This document shows positions 1 to 8,166 of a DNA stretch of 64,000 nucleotides, one piece after another. Source of the DNA: Pseudomonadota bacterium (GTDB lineage: Bacteria; Pseudomonadota; Alphaproteobacteria; Rhizobiales; Hyphomicrobiaceae); assembly GCA_018242215.1 (NCBI GenBank), contig JAFECG010000021.1, positions 1 through 64,000 of the forward strand, given 5' to 3'. Both the position numbers and the translations under genes were made by a program. The stretch's first letter is position 1. Each line of letters starts with the position of its first letter. The notes under the pieces were generated by a model. The model ran no database searches and was not told the DNA's origin. It was given only the letters and a program-made list of their open reading frames with translations.

Positions 1-1449
1 TTAAAGATGGCCCTCGCGCAGACGGGCGGCTTCCTTTGCGGGCTCAGCCGCTTTCAAAGCTTCTGTCGGCAGGAGCGAGGCGCCGGCCGAGGGCGCAAGT
101 CGAGAGAAGAACAGAATCGACGTCGCCGACACCAAGCCGATCAAAACGAAAACCGGCGGGAAATGCGCAGCGTCGATGGCGCTTCCGCCTCGCTCATACT
201 GGACAAACTGGAGGCCGATCGCCGCGACCGTGACGCCAACCGAGCCCGACAGTTCCTGAAGGGCGGCCGCGAAGCTCGTGGCGCGACTCAAGCGCTCGGC
301 CGGAACGTCGGCGTAGGCCAAGGTGTTGACGCTCGTGAACTGAAGCGAGCGCGACAATCCTCCGGCCAGAAATAGCCCCACGATCAGCAGCGCCGGGGTA
401 TCCGACGTGAACAGTGGCGGCAGCGCAGCAAAGAGGCTGGCGACGACGGCGTTGGCGACAAGCACGCGGCGGAAGCCGTAGCGGCGGATGATGGCCGCCG
501 CTTGGGTCTTCATAAACATGGCGCCGACGCCCGTCATGAATGTCATCAGGCCGGACTGGAACGGCGTCATTCCAAATCCAGTCTGGAAGAGAAGCGGCAG
601 CAGAAAGGGGCCTGCACCGAGGCCCGTGCGGAAGAGAAAGCCGCCGACGACGCCGGCGCGATAGGTCGGAATGGCGAGCAGACGCAGATCGATGATCGGA
701 GCCGGGACACGCAAGGCATGCCAGACGTAGACGGCGAGAAGGGTGGCGCCCGATAGCGTGATGAGCAGCACGACGTCGCGTCCGACGAGGCCGAGCCCCA
801 TCAGAGTCACGCCGGTCAAGAAGAGCGACAGGCCAGGACCGATCAATAGGAAGCCGCGAACGTCGAACGTACTTGATGTTTCCTCACGCGTATCGGGAAT
901 GAAACGCGTGATGAGCGCGACGCCGAGAAACGCGACGGGGATGTTGATCCAGAAGATCCAGCGCCAATTGAAATACGTCGTGATGAACCCGCCGAGAGGC
1001 GGTCCGAGAACCGGCCCGACAAGCGCCGGGACCGTCAACCAGGCAATGGCGTTGATGATGTCGCCGCGCGGTATGGTGCGCAGCACAATCAGTCGGCCCA
1101 CGGGGGCCATCATCGCGCCGCCCATGCCCTGAAGAATGCGTGCCGCGACGAGAGAACCGAGATCGGTTGACAGTCCGCAGGCTATGGAACCCGCCGAGAA
1201 CACGACCATCGCGGCGCGAAAAACGTTCTTGGCGCCGAAGCGATCGGCCATCCAGCCCGAGGCCGGAATGAACACCGCGAGCGCCAGGAGATAGGTCGTC
1301 AGCGCAAGTTTAAGGTGAATCGGATTGGAATGCAGATCCTTGGCAATTGCAGGTAACGACGTCGCAAGGACCGTCGCATCCAGGTTCTCCATGAAAAGCC
1401 CGGTTGCGACTATAAGGGGTATAAAATTGCGTCGGAAAAGTTCGGTCAT
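1..1449 (-). CDS. DHA2-type MFS drug/multidrug exporter
   Basis: A 482-residue polytopic inner-membrane protein of the major facilitator superfamily. It opens with the DHA2-type signature MENLDATVLATSLPAIA (around residues 20-36) and carries the MFS loop motif GWMADRFGAKNVFR near residue 65 and the antiporter-like stretch GPVLGPPLGGFI near residue 145, which is typical of proton-driven exporters with about 14 helices. The length fits the EmrB/QacA group. The substrate cannot be read from sequence. It is complete: the stop codon is the first three bases of the window. No partner membrane-fusion gene is visible at its 5' side. A perfect inverted repeat lies just upstream of its start and may be an operator. 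Confidence 0.9.
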   Translation of the reverse strand: MTELFRRNFIPLIVATGLFMENLDATVLATSLPAIAKDLHSNPIHLKLALTTYLLALAVFIPASGWMADRFGAKNVFRAAMVVFSAGSIACGLSTDLGSLVAARILQGMGGAMMAPVGRLIVLRTIPRGDIINAIAWLTVPALVGPVLGPPLGGFITTYFNWRWIFWINIPVAFLGVALITRFIPDTREETSSTFDVRGFLLIGPGLSLFLTGVTLMGLGLVGRDVVLLITLSGATLLAVYVWHALRVPAPIIDLRLLAIPTYRAGVVGGFLFRTGLGAGPFLLPLLFQTGFGMTPFQSGLMTFMTGVGAMFMKTQAAAIIRRYGFRRVLVANAVVASLFAALPPLFTSDTPALLIVGLFLAGGLSRSLQFTSVNTLAYADVPAERLSRATSFAAALQELSGSVGVTVAAIGLQFVQYERGGSAIDAAHFPPVFVLIGLVSATSILFFSRLAPSAGASLLPTEALKAAEPAKEAARLREGHL

Positions 1450-1467
1450 GGCGGGTGTCTAGCATGG

Positions 1468-1481
1468 GTTAAACGATTAAC
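1468..1481 (-). promoter_or_regulatory. Palindromic candidate operator of the MFS gene
   Basis: GTTAA and TTAAC form a perfect inverted repeat separated by ACGA, 19 to 32 bases before the ATG of the exporter. Such a position, overlapping the likely leader, would suit a repressor of an efflux gene. No regulator gene lies next to it, so this is only a candidate site. Confidence 0.3.
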
Positions 1482-1734
1482 GCCCCGGCTTTCCGCTGCG
1501 CGTCGTATGCAGATCTCGATTGCATAAGGGGTGCGGCATTTGCCGCCGCGCGTCCTTCGGATAGGACGGAATTACCCACTTGAGGGGGGCACACCAACCA
1601 GAGCTAAGCTATGCGCGATTACCGGCCCGGCGCATAATCTGGTGTTCGGCATAAAACAAACAACAGCCCGGGTTTTGCGGAGGCCGGTCGAAGCCTCGAT
1701 GGATCCAAGGCTGTGACTTGGGGAAACGCATCGC

Positions 1735-3678
1735 ATGGTTACCAACAAGGTCATGTCGGCGGATGAGGCCATCGCTCGGATCAATCCGGGCGACGTCGTC
1801 GCGACGACGGGGTTTGTGCAAAGTTGCATTCCGGAAGCTCTTCACGCCGCATTGGAAAAGCGCTTCGTCGAGACGGGTGCTCCGCGGGATCTGACCTTGA
1901 TCATGTGTGCCGGTGCTGGCGACAGCAAAGGTCTCGGCACCGGGCGGCTGCATCACGAAGGCCTCCTGAAGCGCGTCATCGCGGCAAACTTCGGACGGAT
2001 GCCGAAGGTTGCAGAGGCCGCACAGGATAACAGGATCCAAGCCTATAACCTACCACAGGGCGTCATATCGAAGCTCTACCGCAGTTGCGCTTCGGGCAGC
2101 CCCGGCCTCTTCACTCGGGTCGGGCTGCACACCTACGTCGACCCGCGACTTGGCGGCGGCAAGGTCAATACGAAAACGAAGGAAGATCTCGTCAAGCTTG
2201 TCGAGGTCGATGGCAAAGAGTGGCTGTTCTACAAAGCCACGCCGATCAACGTTGCGCTGATCCGCGCGACAAGTGCCGACCCGCTCGGAAACCTCAGCAT
2301 GGAACGCGAGGCGCTGACACTCGATGTGCTGGCGCAGGCGATGGCTGCCCACAACAACGGCGGCATCGTCATTGCCCAGGTCGAGCGCATCGTCGCCGAA
2401 GGCTCCATCAAGCCGAAGGACGTGAAGGTCCCGGGCATTCTCGTCGATTGCGTCGTCATCGCCGATCCGCCCGAGATGCACCGCATGAACTACGGCGTGA
2501 TGTACGATCCGGGTCTCGCGGGTGAGGTGCGCGTCACCGTCGATAGTCTTCCAACGATGGCGCTCGATGAACGCAAGATCATCGCGCGGCGCGCGGCGTT
2601 CGAGCTGCCACCCAACGGCGTCATCAATCTCGGCGTCGGTGCGCCCGACGGCGTCGCCAACGTCGCCAACGAAGAGAAAGTAACGCCCTATCTTGTCATG
2701 ACGACGGAAGCGGGTGCGGTCGGCGGCGTGCTTGCCGGCGGATCGAGCTTTGGTTCCTCAGCCAATGCGCATTCGATCCTCGACCAGAACCAGATGTTCG
2801 ACTTCTATCATGGCGGCGGACTCGACCTGACGTGCCTTGGCATGGCCGAGTGTGACAGTCTCGGCAACGTCAACACCAGCAAGTTCGGCGGCAAGCTCAA
2901 CGGCTGCGGCGGCTTCATCGACATTTCGCAGAATGCGCGCGCGGTGGTGTTTGCGGGCACGTTCACGGCAGGCGGTCTCAAAGTTGCGATCGAGGACGGC
3001 AAGCTTCGCATCGTGCAAGAGGGGCGCGCGAAGAAATTCGTGCAGCACGTCGAGCAAGTTACTTTCTCGGGCAAGTACGCGGCGCAGAAGGCGCAGCCCG
3101 TGCTTTACGTGACCGAACGTTGCGTCTTCCAGCTCACCGAGCACGGGCTCGAGCTGATCGAAATTGCCCCCGGCATCGATATCGAACGCGATATTCTTCC
3201 GCATATGGCGTTCAAGCCGCACATCCATAAGCCGGTGATGATGAACCCCGCGATCTTCGTTGATCGGCCGATGGATCTTCTCGCCGATCTGTTGAATCAG
3301 CATTTGAAAGATCGCATCAGCTACGATGCGGGACGCAATGTTCTGAACATCGACCTCCAGGCCTGGAGCGTCCGAAAGAAGTCAGACGTCGACGATCTCA
3401 AGACGGCGATCATTGAGGCATGCAAGGCGACGGGACGACGCGTTGATGCGATGATCAATCAGGATGGCTGCCGGATCGCCGAAGATCTCTACGACGCCTA
3501 CGCGGACATGGTGGCTTATGTCACCAAAAACCATTATGGCCGTTCGGCGCGTTATGCGACCAGCGCAATAACACGGCACAAGCTGCAGCATGCCCTCAAA
3601 CGGCGCGGTCTCGACACGCATGTCTTCGAGAACGCGGACGCTGCCTTTGCGTCGTTGGAACGTCAGGCGGCAGAGTAG
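1735..3678 (+). CDS. Acyl-CoA:acetate/3-ketoacid CoA-transferase with C-terminal extension
   Basis: A 647-residue family I CoA-transferase with the alpha and beta halves fused in one chain, like propionate CoA-transferase and YdiF. It moves CoA between acyl-CoA and a free carboxylate by way of a glutamyl-CoA thioester. The probable catalytic glutamate is E325 in MTTEAGAVGG. The alpha half starts with DAIARINPGD-like sequence (actual: DEAIARINPGD, residues 10-20) and glycine-rich CoA-binding stretches follow in both halves. Family members usually stop near residue 520. Here about 125 further residues (521-647) follow, rich in Arg, Ala and Lys, and ending in a possible helical tail. It stands alone, divergent from the MFS exporter by 285 bases that show no other gene. 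The in vivo substrate is unknown. Confidence 0.85.
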   Translation: MVTNKVMSADEAIARINPGDVVATTGFVQSCIPEALHAALEKRFVETGAPRDLTLIMCAGAGDSKGLGTGRLHHEGLLKRVIAANFGRMPKVAEAAQDNRIQAYNLPQGVISKLYRSCASGSPGLFTRVGLHTYVDPRLGGGKVNTKTKEDLVKLVEVDGKEWLFYKATPINVALIRATSADPLGNLSMEREALTLDVLAQAMAAHNNGGIVIAQVERIVAEGSIKPKDVKVPGILVDCVVIADPPEMHRMNYGVMYDPGLAGEVRVTVDSLPTMALDERKIIARRAAFELPPNGVINLGVGAPDGVANVANEEKVTPYLVMTTEAGAVGGVLAGGSSFGSSANAHSILDQNQMFDFYHGGGLDLTCLGMAECDSLGNVNTSKFGGKLNGCGGFIDISQNARAVVFAGTFTAGGLKVAIEDGKLRIVQEGRAKKFVQHVEQVTFSGKYAAQKAQPVLYVTERCVFQLTEHGLELIEIAPGIDIERDILPHMAFKPHIHKPVMMNPAIFVDRPMDLLADLLNQHLKDRISYDAGRNVLNIDLQAWSVRKKSDVDDLKTAIIEACKATGRRVDAMINQDGCRIAEDLYDAYADMVAYVTKNHYGRSARYATSAITRHKLQHALKRRGLDTHVFENADAAFASLERQAAE

Positions 3679-3734
3679 TTTTGTCGATCGTGATTGCGGA
3701 TTCTTCTTCGCAAGACCGGCCGTAGCCTCTGCTG

Positions 3735-3773
3735 GCGCAGGCGACCCTCCTCCGTCGAGTCGGCCGCCTGCGC
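3735..3773. repeat. 39-base hairpin repeat, copy 1
   Basis: The 9-base arms GCGCAGGCG and CGCCTGCGC enclose a 21-base loop. A near-identical element occurs at 5000-5038, with the same arms and mostly the same loop. This copy follows the stop codon of the CoA-transferase by about 56 bases and could act as a transcript-end hairpin, but there is no T-run after it. Confidence 0.6.
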
Positions 3774-3972
3774 ATGCTTGTTCAACTTCCGTCATGGCCG
3801 CGAGGGCGGTCCTCCATGACAAATCTCGATACAGTTCATACGGATGCTTAGATGCATCTCGGCCTACGCGGGGGATGACGTTTAAAGGCGACGATCGCCC
3901 CGGGCCTGAGTGGCACTTGATGGATTTCATGACAGTCGCCATCTAATTGCGACTTCTCCCATCAGGTGCATC

Positions 3973-4989
3973 ATGGAACACAGCATTTTTCGGGTCTTGG
4001 ACGACTCCGGCATCGCGCGCGAAAGCGCCTCGAGCGAAAGCGTCTCGCGCGATGACGCCGCCCTCATGGACGCTTACAGCAACGCGGTCGTCGACGTTGT
4101 CGACGCAATTTCGCCCGCCGTCGTTCACGTGCAGGTGAAAAGCCTGCGCGGTGGACGCACGCGCCAAGGGTCGGGCAGCGGCGTCATCGTTTCGCCGGAC
4201 GGGCTTATCCTCACCAACAACCACGTCATCGACGGTGCGCAGTCTATCATGCTCGCGCAGGGCGATGGGCAGCACTTCGGCGCGCGCCTCGTCGGCCGTG
4301 ATCCTGACACCGATCTTGCGGTGTTGCGGGCGGAAACAACGGAGCGCCTGAAATTCGCCAGGCTCGCCGACTCCAAAAAGCTTCGGCCCGGCCAGATCGC
4401 CATTGCGATCGGGAATCCGCTCGGATTCCAATCAACAGTGACGGCCGGCATCATCAGCGCGGTCGGTCGGTCGCTGCGCGCGGAAAACGGCCGGCTGATC
4501 GATGACGTGATCCAGACGGACGCTGCGCTCAATCCGGGCAATTCCGGCGGGCCGCTGGTCAATTCCTCGGGACACGTCATCGGCATCAACACGGCGACGA
4601 TCATGGGTGCGCAGGGGCTTTGCTTTGCCGTTGCGTCGAACACGGCCGAATATGTGCTGACGCAGATCCTGTCGCACGGTCGTGTCCGCCGTGGCGTATT
4701 GGGCATCGTTGCCGAACATGTCGTTCTGCCGCAACGGATTCGGCACGCGCTCGGACTGACACAGGGCGGTGCCATCGGTATTCGCAGCGTGCAGGTCAGC
4801 GGTCCGGCTGAAGCAGCCGGACTCAAGGCCGGCGACATCATGATCGCGCTCGACGGCATGGCGATTGCCGGCGTCGATGATGTCTCGCGCGTGCTCGACG
4901 CGAAGCACATCAATCAGACGGTGATCGCGACGGTGCTTCGGGCCGGCGAGAAGCTCGAGTTCGCGATCATTCCGGAAGAGCGGAGCTAG
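3973..4989 (+). CDS. HtrA/DegP-like trypsin-fold serine protease with one PDZ domain
   Basis: Reading from the ATG at 3973 gives 338 residues. The trypsin-like domain covers about residues 45-225, with the triad His84 (LTNNHVIDGA), Asp114 (DPDTDLAVL) and Ser191 (NPGNSGGPL). One PDZ domain follows at about 235-335. This is the DegS-like layout of one PDZ rather than the two of DegP. Unlike periplasmic HtrA proteins, no signal peptide or N-terminal membrane anchor is visible from this start, nor from an in-frame start at 3910. The N-terminus is instead acidic and Ser-rich. The protein may therefore be cytoplasmic. It could also have an unrecognised anchor. Single-gene context; a second hairpin repeat copy follows its stop. 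Confidence 0.85.
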   Translation: MEHSIFRVLDDSGIARESASSESVSRDDAALMDAYSNAVVDVVDAISPAVVHVQVKSLRGGRTRQGSGSGVIVSPDGLILTNNHVIDGAQSIMLAQGDGQHFGARLVGRDPDTDLAVLRAETTERLKFARLADSKKLRPGQIAIAIGNPLGFQSTVTAGIISAVGRSLRAENGRLIDDVIQTDAALNPGNSGGPLVNSSGHVIGINTATIMGAQGLCFAVASNTAEYVLTQILSHGRVRRGVLGIVAEHVVLPQRIRHALGLTQGGAIGIRSVQVSGPAEAAGLKAGDIMIALDGMAIAGVDDVSRVLDAKHINQTVIATVLRAGEKLEFAIIPEERS

Positions 4990-4999
4990 TTTTTTGTTT

Positions 5000-5038
5000 G
5001 CGCAGGCGACTCTCCTTCGTTTGGCCGGCCGCCTGCGC
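5000..5038. repeat. 39-base hairpin repeat, copy 2
   Basis: Same 9-base arms GCGCAGGCG / CGCCTGCGC as at 3735-3773, with a similar 21-base loop. It sits exactly between the convergent protease and mrp genes, preceded by a TTTTTTG run on the plus strand, and could serve as a bidirectional terminator. Confidence 0.6.
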
Positions 5039-5043
5039 ATTAC

Positions 5044-6585
5044 TTATTCCCGGCTCAGGCCTTTGGCTGAAAGCTCTTCGAGGTACTGGCCCCAGCGCTG
5101 GTCCTTCTCGCGACCGATGAGATGGAGGTAGCCCCACGTGTAGAGGCCGGTGTTGTGGCCGTCGTCGAAGGCGATGCGCGTCGCGTAATTGCCGACCGGC
5201 GTCATGCCGGTGATCTTGACGTGCTTCTTGCGCGGAACGGTGATGCGCTGCGATGGGGAATGCCCCTGCACTTCCGCCGACGGGCTCACGACGCGGAGAA
5301 ACTCTGCCGGTAGCTCAAAGGTACGCCCGTCTGGGAATGCTGCTTTCAAGGTTTTCCCACCCTGGACGATTTCGAGAACAGGCGGCGGCGTCAGCGCGCC
5401 TTTCGCGCGTTCGACCTCAGACCATGTGCGGGCGGCAAGCTCGCGAAAAATTCCAGCGTATTCGCTCTCAGGCGCGGCGACGGTGACAGGCTTGCCACTG
5501 TCCGATGTCTCACGGATTTCCATATGGAGCGGCACCTCGCCAAGGAATGGCACGCCGAGCTTCTTCGCTTCGACGCGCGCGCCGCCATGTCCGAAAACAT
5601 CGGAGCGTTCGCCGCACTTCGGGCAAAGAAAATAGCTCATATTCTCGACGATGCCGAGGATCGGGACCTCGACGCGCTTGAACATCGCTATGCCCTTGCG
5701 GGCATCGATCAGCGCCAAGTCCTGTGGCGTCGAGACGATGACGGCGCCGGAAAGCGGCACGCTTTGCGAGATCGTTAACTGCACGTCGCCGGTGCCCGGC
5801 GGCATGTCGATGATCAGGACGTCGAGATCGCCCGTCGTTCCGGCCCAATCCGTTTCGCGCAGCATCTGGCTCAGCGCCGAGACGACCATCGGCCCGCGCC
5901 AGACGACAGGCGTGCCTTCATCGACGAGGAAGCCCATCGACATGACCTTGAGTCCCCACCCTTCAAGCGGCGCAATCGTCTTGCCGTTCGTGACCTGAGG
6001 TTTACCCGTGACGCCGAGCAGACGCGGCTGGGAGGGACCATAGATGTCCGCGTCGACAATGCCGACCTTAAGGCCGATCGCCTGAAGTCCAAGCGCGAGA
6101 TTGACAGCGACTGTCGATTTGCCGACGCCGCCCTTTCCCGACGCGACAGCGACGACGTGCTTGACGCCGGGAATGCTTTGCGCCTTCGCGGCGGGTTGCG
6201 TTCCGGCAGCGGCTTGGCGCGGACCGGCACCGTCTCCCGTCGCCCCCTTGGCGCGGGCTGCCTGGACGCGTGGATGTTCCGAAGCCGCTCCGGACACCGC
6301 TTTGACGGGACCGGCGGCAGCGCGCGATTGTCCCGCATGAGCCTCGGCCGTCAGAACCGCCGTCACGCCCGATATGCCACCGATTTCGGAAACGACTTTC
6401 TCGGCAGCGAGGCGGAGTTGCTCGAGTTCCTCGGCCCGGCTCGCCGGGATCGTAATCGAGAAATACGGATGATCGTCCTTGATGAAGATCTCAGACACGA
6501 GGCCGAGGTCGACAATGTTGCTTTCAAGGTCTGGGCCTTTGACCCGACGCAGGGCTTGGAGCACCTGTGTCTTATCGATTGGCAT
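5044..6585 (-). CDS. mrp: Mrp/ApbC Fe-S cluster carrier ATPase fused to DUF971
   Basis: A 513-residue Mrp/NBP35-type P-loop ATPase that carries and delivers Fe-S clusters. Residues 1-80 form a MIP18/DUF59 domain (KGPDLESNIVDLGLV). An Ala/Gly-rich linker follows at 85-140. The deviant Walker A ASGKGGVGKST is at 148-158, and the bridging CPKC pair Cys321/Cys324 is present. After the ATPase, residues about 403-492 form a DUF971 (GBBH N-terminal-like) domain with GNYATRIAFDDGH and LYTWGYL. DUF971 is usually a separate short protein, so the fusion is notable. The gene is convergent with the protease gene. mobA starts 154 bases upstream on the other strand. Confidence 0.93.
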   Translation of the reverse strand: MPIDKTQVLQALRRVKGPDLESNIVDLGLVSEIFIKDDHPYFSITIPASRAEELEQLRLAAEKVVSEIGGISGVTAVLTAEAHAGQSRAAAGPVKAVSGAASEHPRVQAARAKGATGDGAGPRQAAAGTQPAAKAQSIPGVKHVVAVASGKGGVGKSTVAVNLALGLQAIGLKVGIVDADIYGPSQPRLLGVTGKPQVTNGKTIAPLEGWGLKVMSMGFLVDEGTPVVWRGPMVVSALSQMLRETDWAGTTGDLDVLIIDMPPGTGDVQLTISQSVPLSGAVIVSTPQDLALIDARKGIAMFKRVEVPILGIVENMSYFLCPKCGERSDVFGHGGARVEAKKLGVPFLGEVPLHMEIRETSDSGKPVTVAAPESEYAGIFRELAARTWSEVERAKGALTPPPVLEIVQGGKTLKAAFPDGRTFELPAEFLRVVSPSAEVQGHSPSQRITVPRKKHVKITGMTPVGNYATRIAFDDGHNTGLYTWGYLHLIGREKDQRWGQYLEELSAKGLSRE

Positions 6586-6739
6586 GAGCGTCTCCCGGAA
6601 GCACCTTTGCGGCGCTGCTTTCTATCCGGGCGATATAAGTCGGCCCGCGGCCCGAGGGAAGGCACCTCATTGCCATACCAGCCTAAGGCGCGGGAGCCAG
6701 CGGCTTGCGGCCGCCGCGAAGCCAGCCTAATCGTGGCCC

Positions 6740-7363
6740 ATGCCGGCTTCCCATCACATCCTCGGCGTCATCCTAGCGGGCGGACGCTCGCAACGCTTCG
6801 GCGGGGGCGACAAAGCGCTCGCCGATCTCGCGGGTCAGTCTCTTCTTTCGCGAATCATAGCCCGATTCCGCCCGCAAGTCGGGCGTCTCGTCCTCAACGT
6901 CAACGGCGATGCACGCCGATTTGCGGACTTCGGCGTCGAGACCATAGCGGATCGCGAAAACCCCGAGCTTGGTCCGCTGAGCGGGCTTCTGGCGGGGATG
7001 GATTGGGCGGCCGAGCACGCCCCGGACACTCGGCTGATCGCCACCGTTTCGGCTGACGTTCCGTTCCTGCCGAACGATCTTGTTTCCCGCCTCGATGCGG
7101 CCCGGCACGACGGTATTGCCATTGCGATGTCCGCGGGGCGACGTCATCCGACGATCGGTCTTTGGCCGCTGCATGTCCGTCAGGACGTTGCCGTTGCCTT
7201 GTCACAACGTAGGCTGAGCATAGACCGGCTTGCATCAGAGCTTAATGCGGTTGCGGTCACCTTTCCGATGCGCAACAGTAGTGACCAGCAGATCGATCCG
7301 TTCTTCAACATCAATACGCAAGACGATCTCGCTGCCGCCCGCGTCCTCGCACAGAAAGGATAA
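6740..7363 (+). CDS. mobA: Molybdenum cofactor guanylyltransferase MobA
   Basis: A cytoplasmic nucleotidyltransferase of 207 residues that attaches GMP from GTP to molybdopterin-Mo to make the MGD cofactor used by DMSO-reductase-family enzymes. The N-terminal nucleotide-binding signature LAGGRSQRFGGGDKAL is at about residues 12-27. GPLSGLLAGMDWA and the metal-binding SADVPFLP follow, as expected of MobA. Length is normal (about 200). Its stop is 5 bases before the mobB start, so the two are translated from one transcript. moaA follows downstream on the same strand. Confidence 0.95.
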   Translation: MPASHHILGVILAGGRSQRFGGGDKALADLAGQSLLSRIIARFRPQVGRLVLNVNGDARRFADFGVETIADRENPELGPLSGLLAGMDWAAEHAPDTRLIATVSADVPFLPNDLVSRLDAARHDGIAIAMSAGRRHPTIGLWPLHVRQDVAVALSQRRLSIDRLASELNAVAVTFPMRNSSDQQIDPFFNINTQDDLAAARVLAQKG

Positions 7364-7368
7364 TCGCC

Positions 7369-7923
7369 TTGGGCAAAGCTTTTTCATCTCATTCTTCGTC
7401 GCTCCCCCTGTTCGGTATTGCGGGCTGGTCGAATTCCGGCAAGACGACTCTCATCGAAAAGCTTGCGACGCATTTCTCGGGCGAAGGGCTTCGCGTCGCG
7501 ACGATCAAGCATACGCACCACAAGTTCGACATCGATGCACCGGGAAGCGACACGGCACGGCATCGCGCGGCAGGCGCGGCCGAGACGGCAATCGTCTCTG
7601 GATCGCGCGTCGCGTTCATCGAAGAAATCGATTCAGCTGGCGAGCCTTCGCTGGAAGCGGTGGCAGCGCGTCTCAGGCCCGCGGACGTCATCCTGGTCGA
7701 GGGCTTCAAGTCCGCCAATATTCCCAAGATCGAGGTTCGGAGGGCCGCGGTTGCTCCGGAAAAGCTCCTGGCGCCGAATGACCCGATGGTTCTGGGCATC
7801 GCTGCGGATTACGAGGTCGATGCGCATGGAAAGCCCGTATTCGACCTCGACGATATCGACAACATCGCTGCGCTGATCGTGAGGACGCTCGGACCTTTCA
7901 GCCACGTTCGGCAGCGCGCCTAA
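7369..7923 (+). CDS. mobB: Molybdopterin-guanine dinucleotide biosynthesis adaptor MobB
   Basis: A 184-residue GTP-binding protein that assists MobA in cofactor assembly. The Walker A motif GWSNSGKTTL sits near residues 18-27, followed by the MobB signature TIKHTHHKFDIDAPGSDT. A valine-glutamate-glycine (VEGFK) motif lies in the middle. Translation appears to begin at TTG 7369, five bases after the mobA stop, because no ATG precedes the P-loop. The gene ends convergently with a tiny ORF on the minus strand, and the two stop codons overlap by two bases. Confidence 0.94.
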   Translation: MGKAFSSHSSSLPLFGIAGWSNSGKTTLIEKLATHFSGEGLRVATIKHTHHKFDIDAPGSDTARHRAAGAAETAIVSGSRVAFIEEIDSAGEPSLEAVAARLRPADVILVEGFKSANIPKIEVRRAAVAPEKLLAPNDPMVLGIAADYEVDAHGKPVFDLDDIDNIAALIVRTLGPFSHVRQRA

Positions 7924-8042
7924 TTGCCGCTAAAATGCACGAAGGTTCGGAGGAGTTCACCATTCAGAATGGCAAGCACGATCAGCCACACCACTGAGGC
8001 GGTGACGAACCCCAGAAGGAAATATCCCGTAGGACTTTTCAT
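7920..8042 (-). CDS. 40-residue single-span membrane protein
   Basis: A short reading frame encoding MKSPTGYFLLGFVTASVVW and then a further hydrophobic stretch, giving one predicted transmembrane helix at about residues 8-29 and a short tail. It is supported by an excellent Shine-Dalgarno sequence, AAGGGAGGG, eight or so bases before the ATG. Its TAG overlaps the mobB TAA on the other strand. It faces away from moaA, so the 8043-8166 gap is a divergent promoter region. Function unknown. It resembles small membrane peptides that modulate larger complexes, but nothing in the sequence says which. Confidence 0.55.
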   Translation of the reverse strand: MKSPTGYFLLGFVTASVVWLIVLAILNGELLRTFVHFSGN

Positions 8043-8166
8043 GGAAATTGCCCTCCCTTGAGCAATTTTTTCTACATCGCAGGATAATCTGACGCGAGAG
8101 CTTCGCTTGTCCTTGACGATCGGCGGAACGATATAGAAAGAAGAATTCCCATTGGGAGACGTTTTC

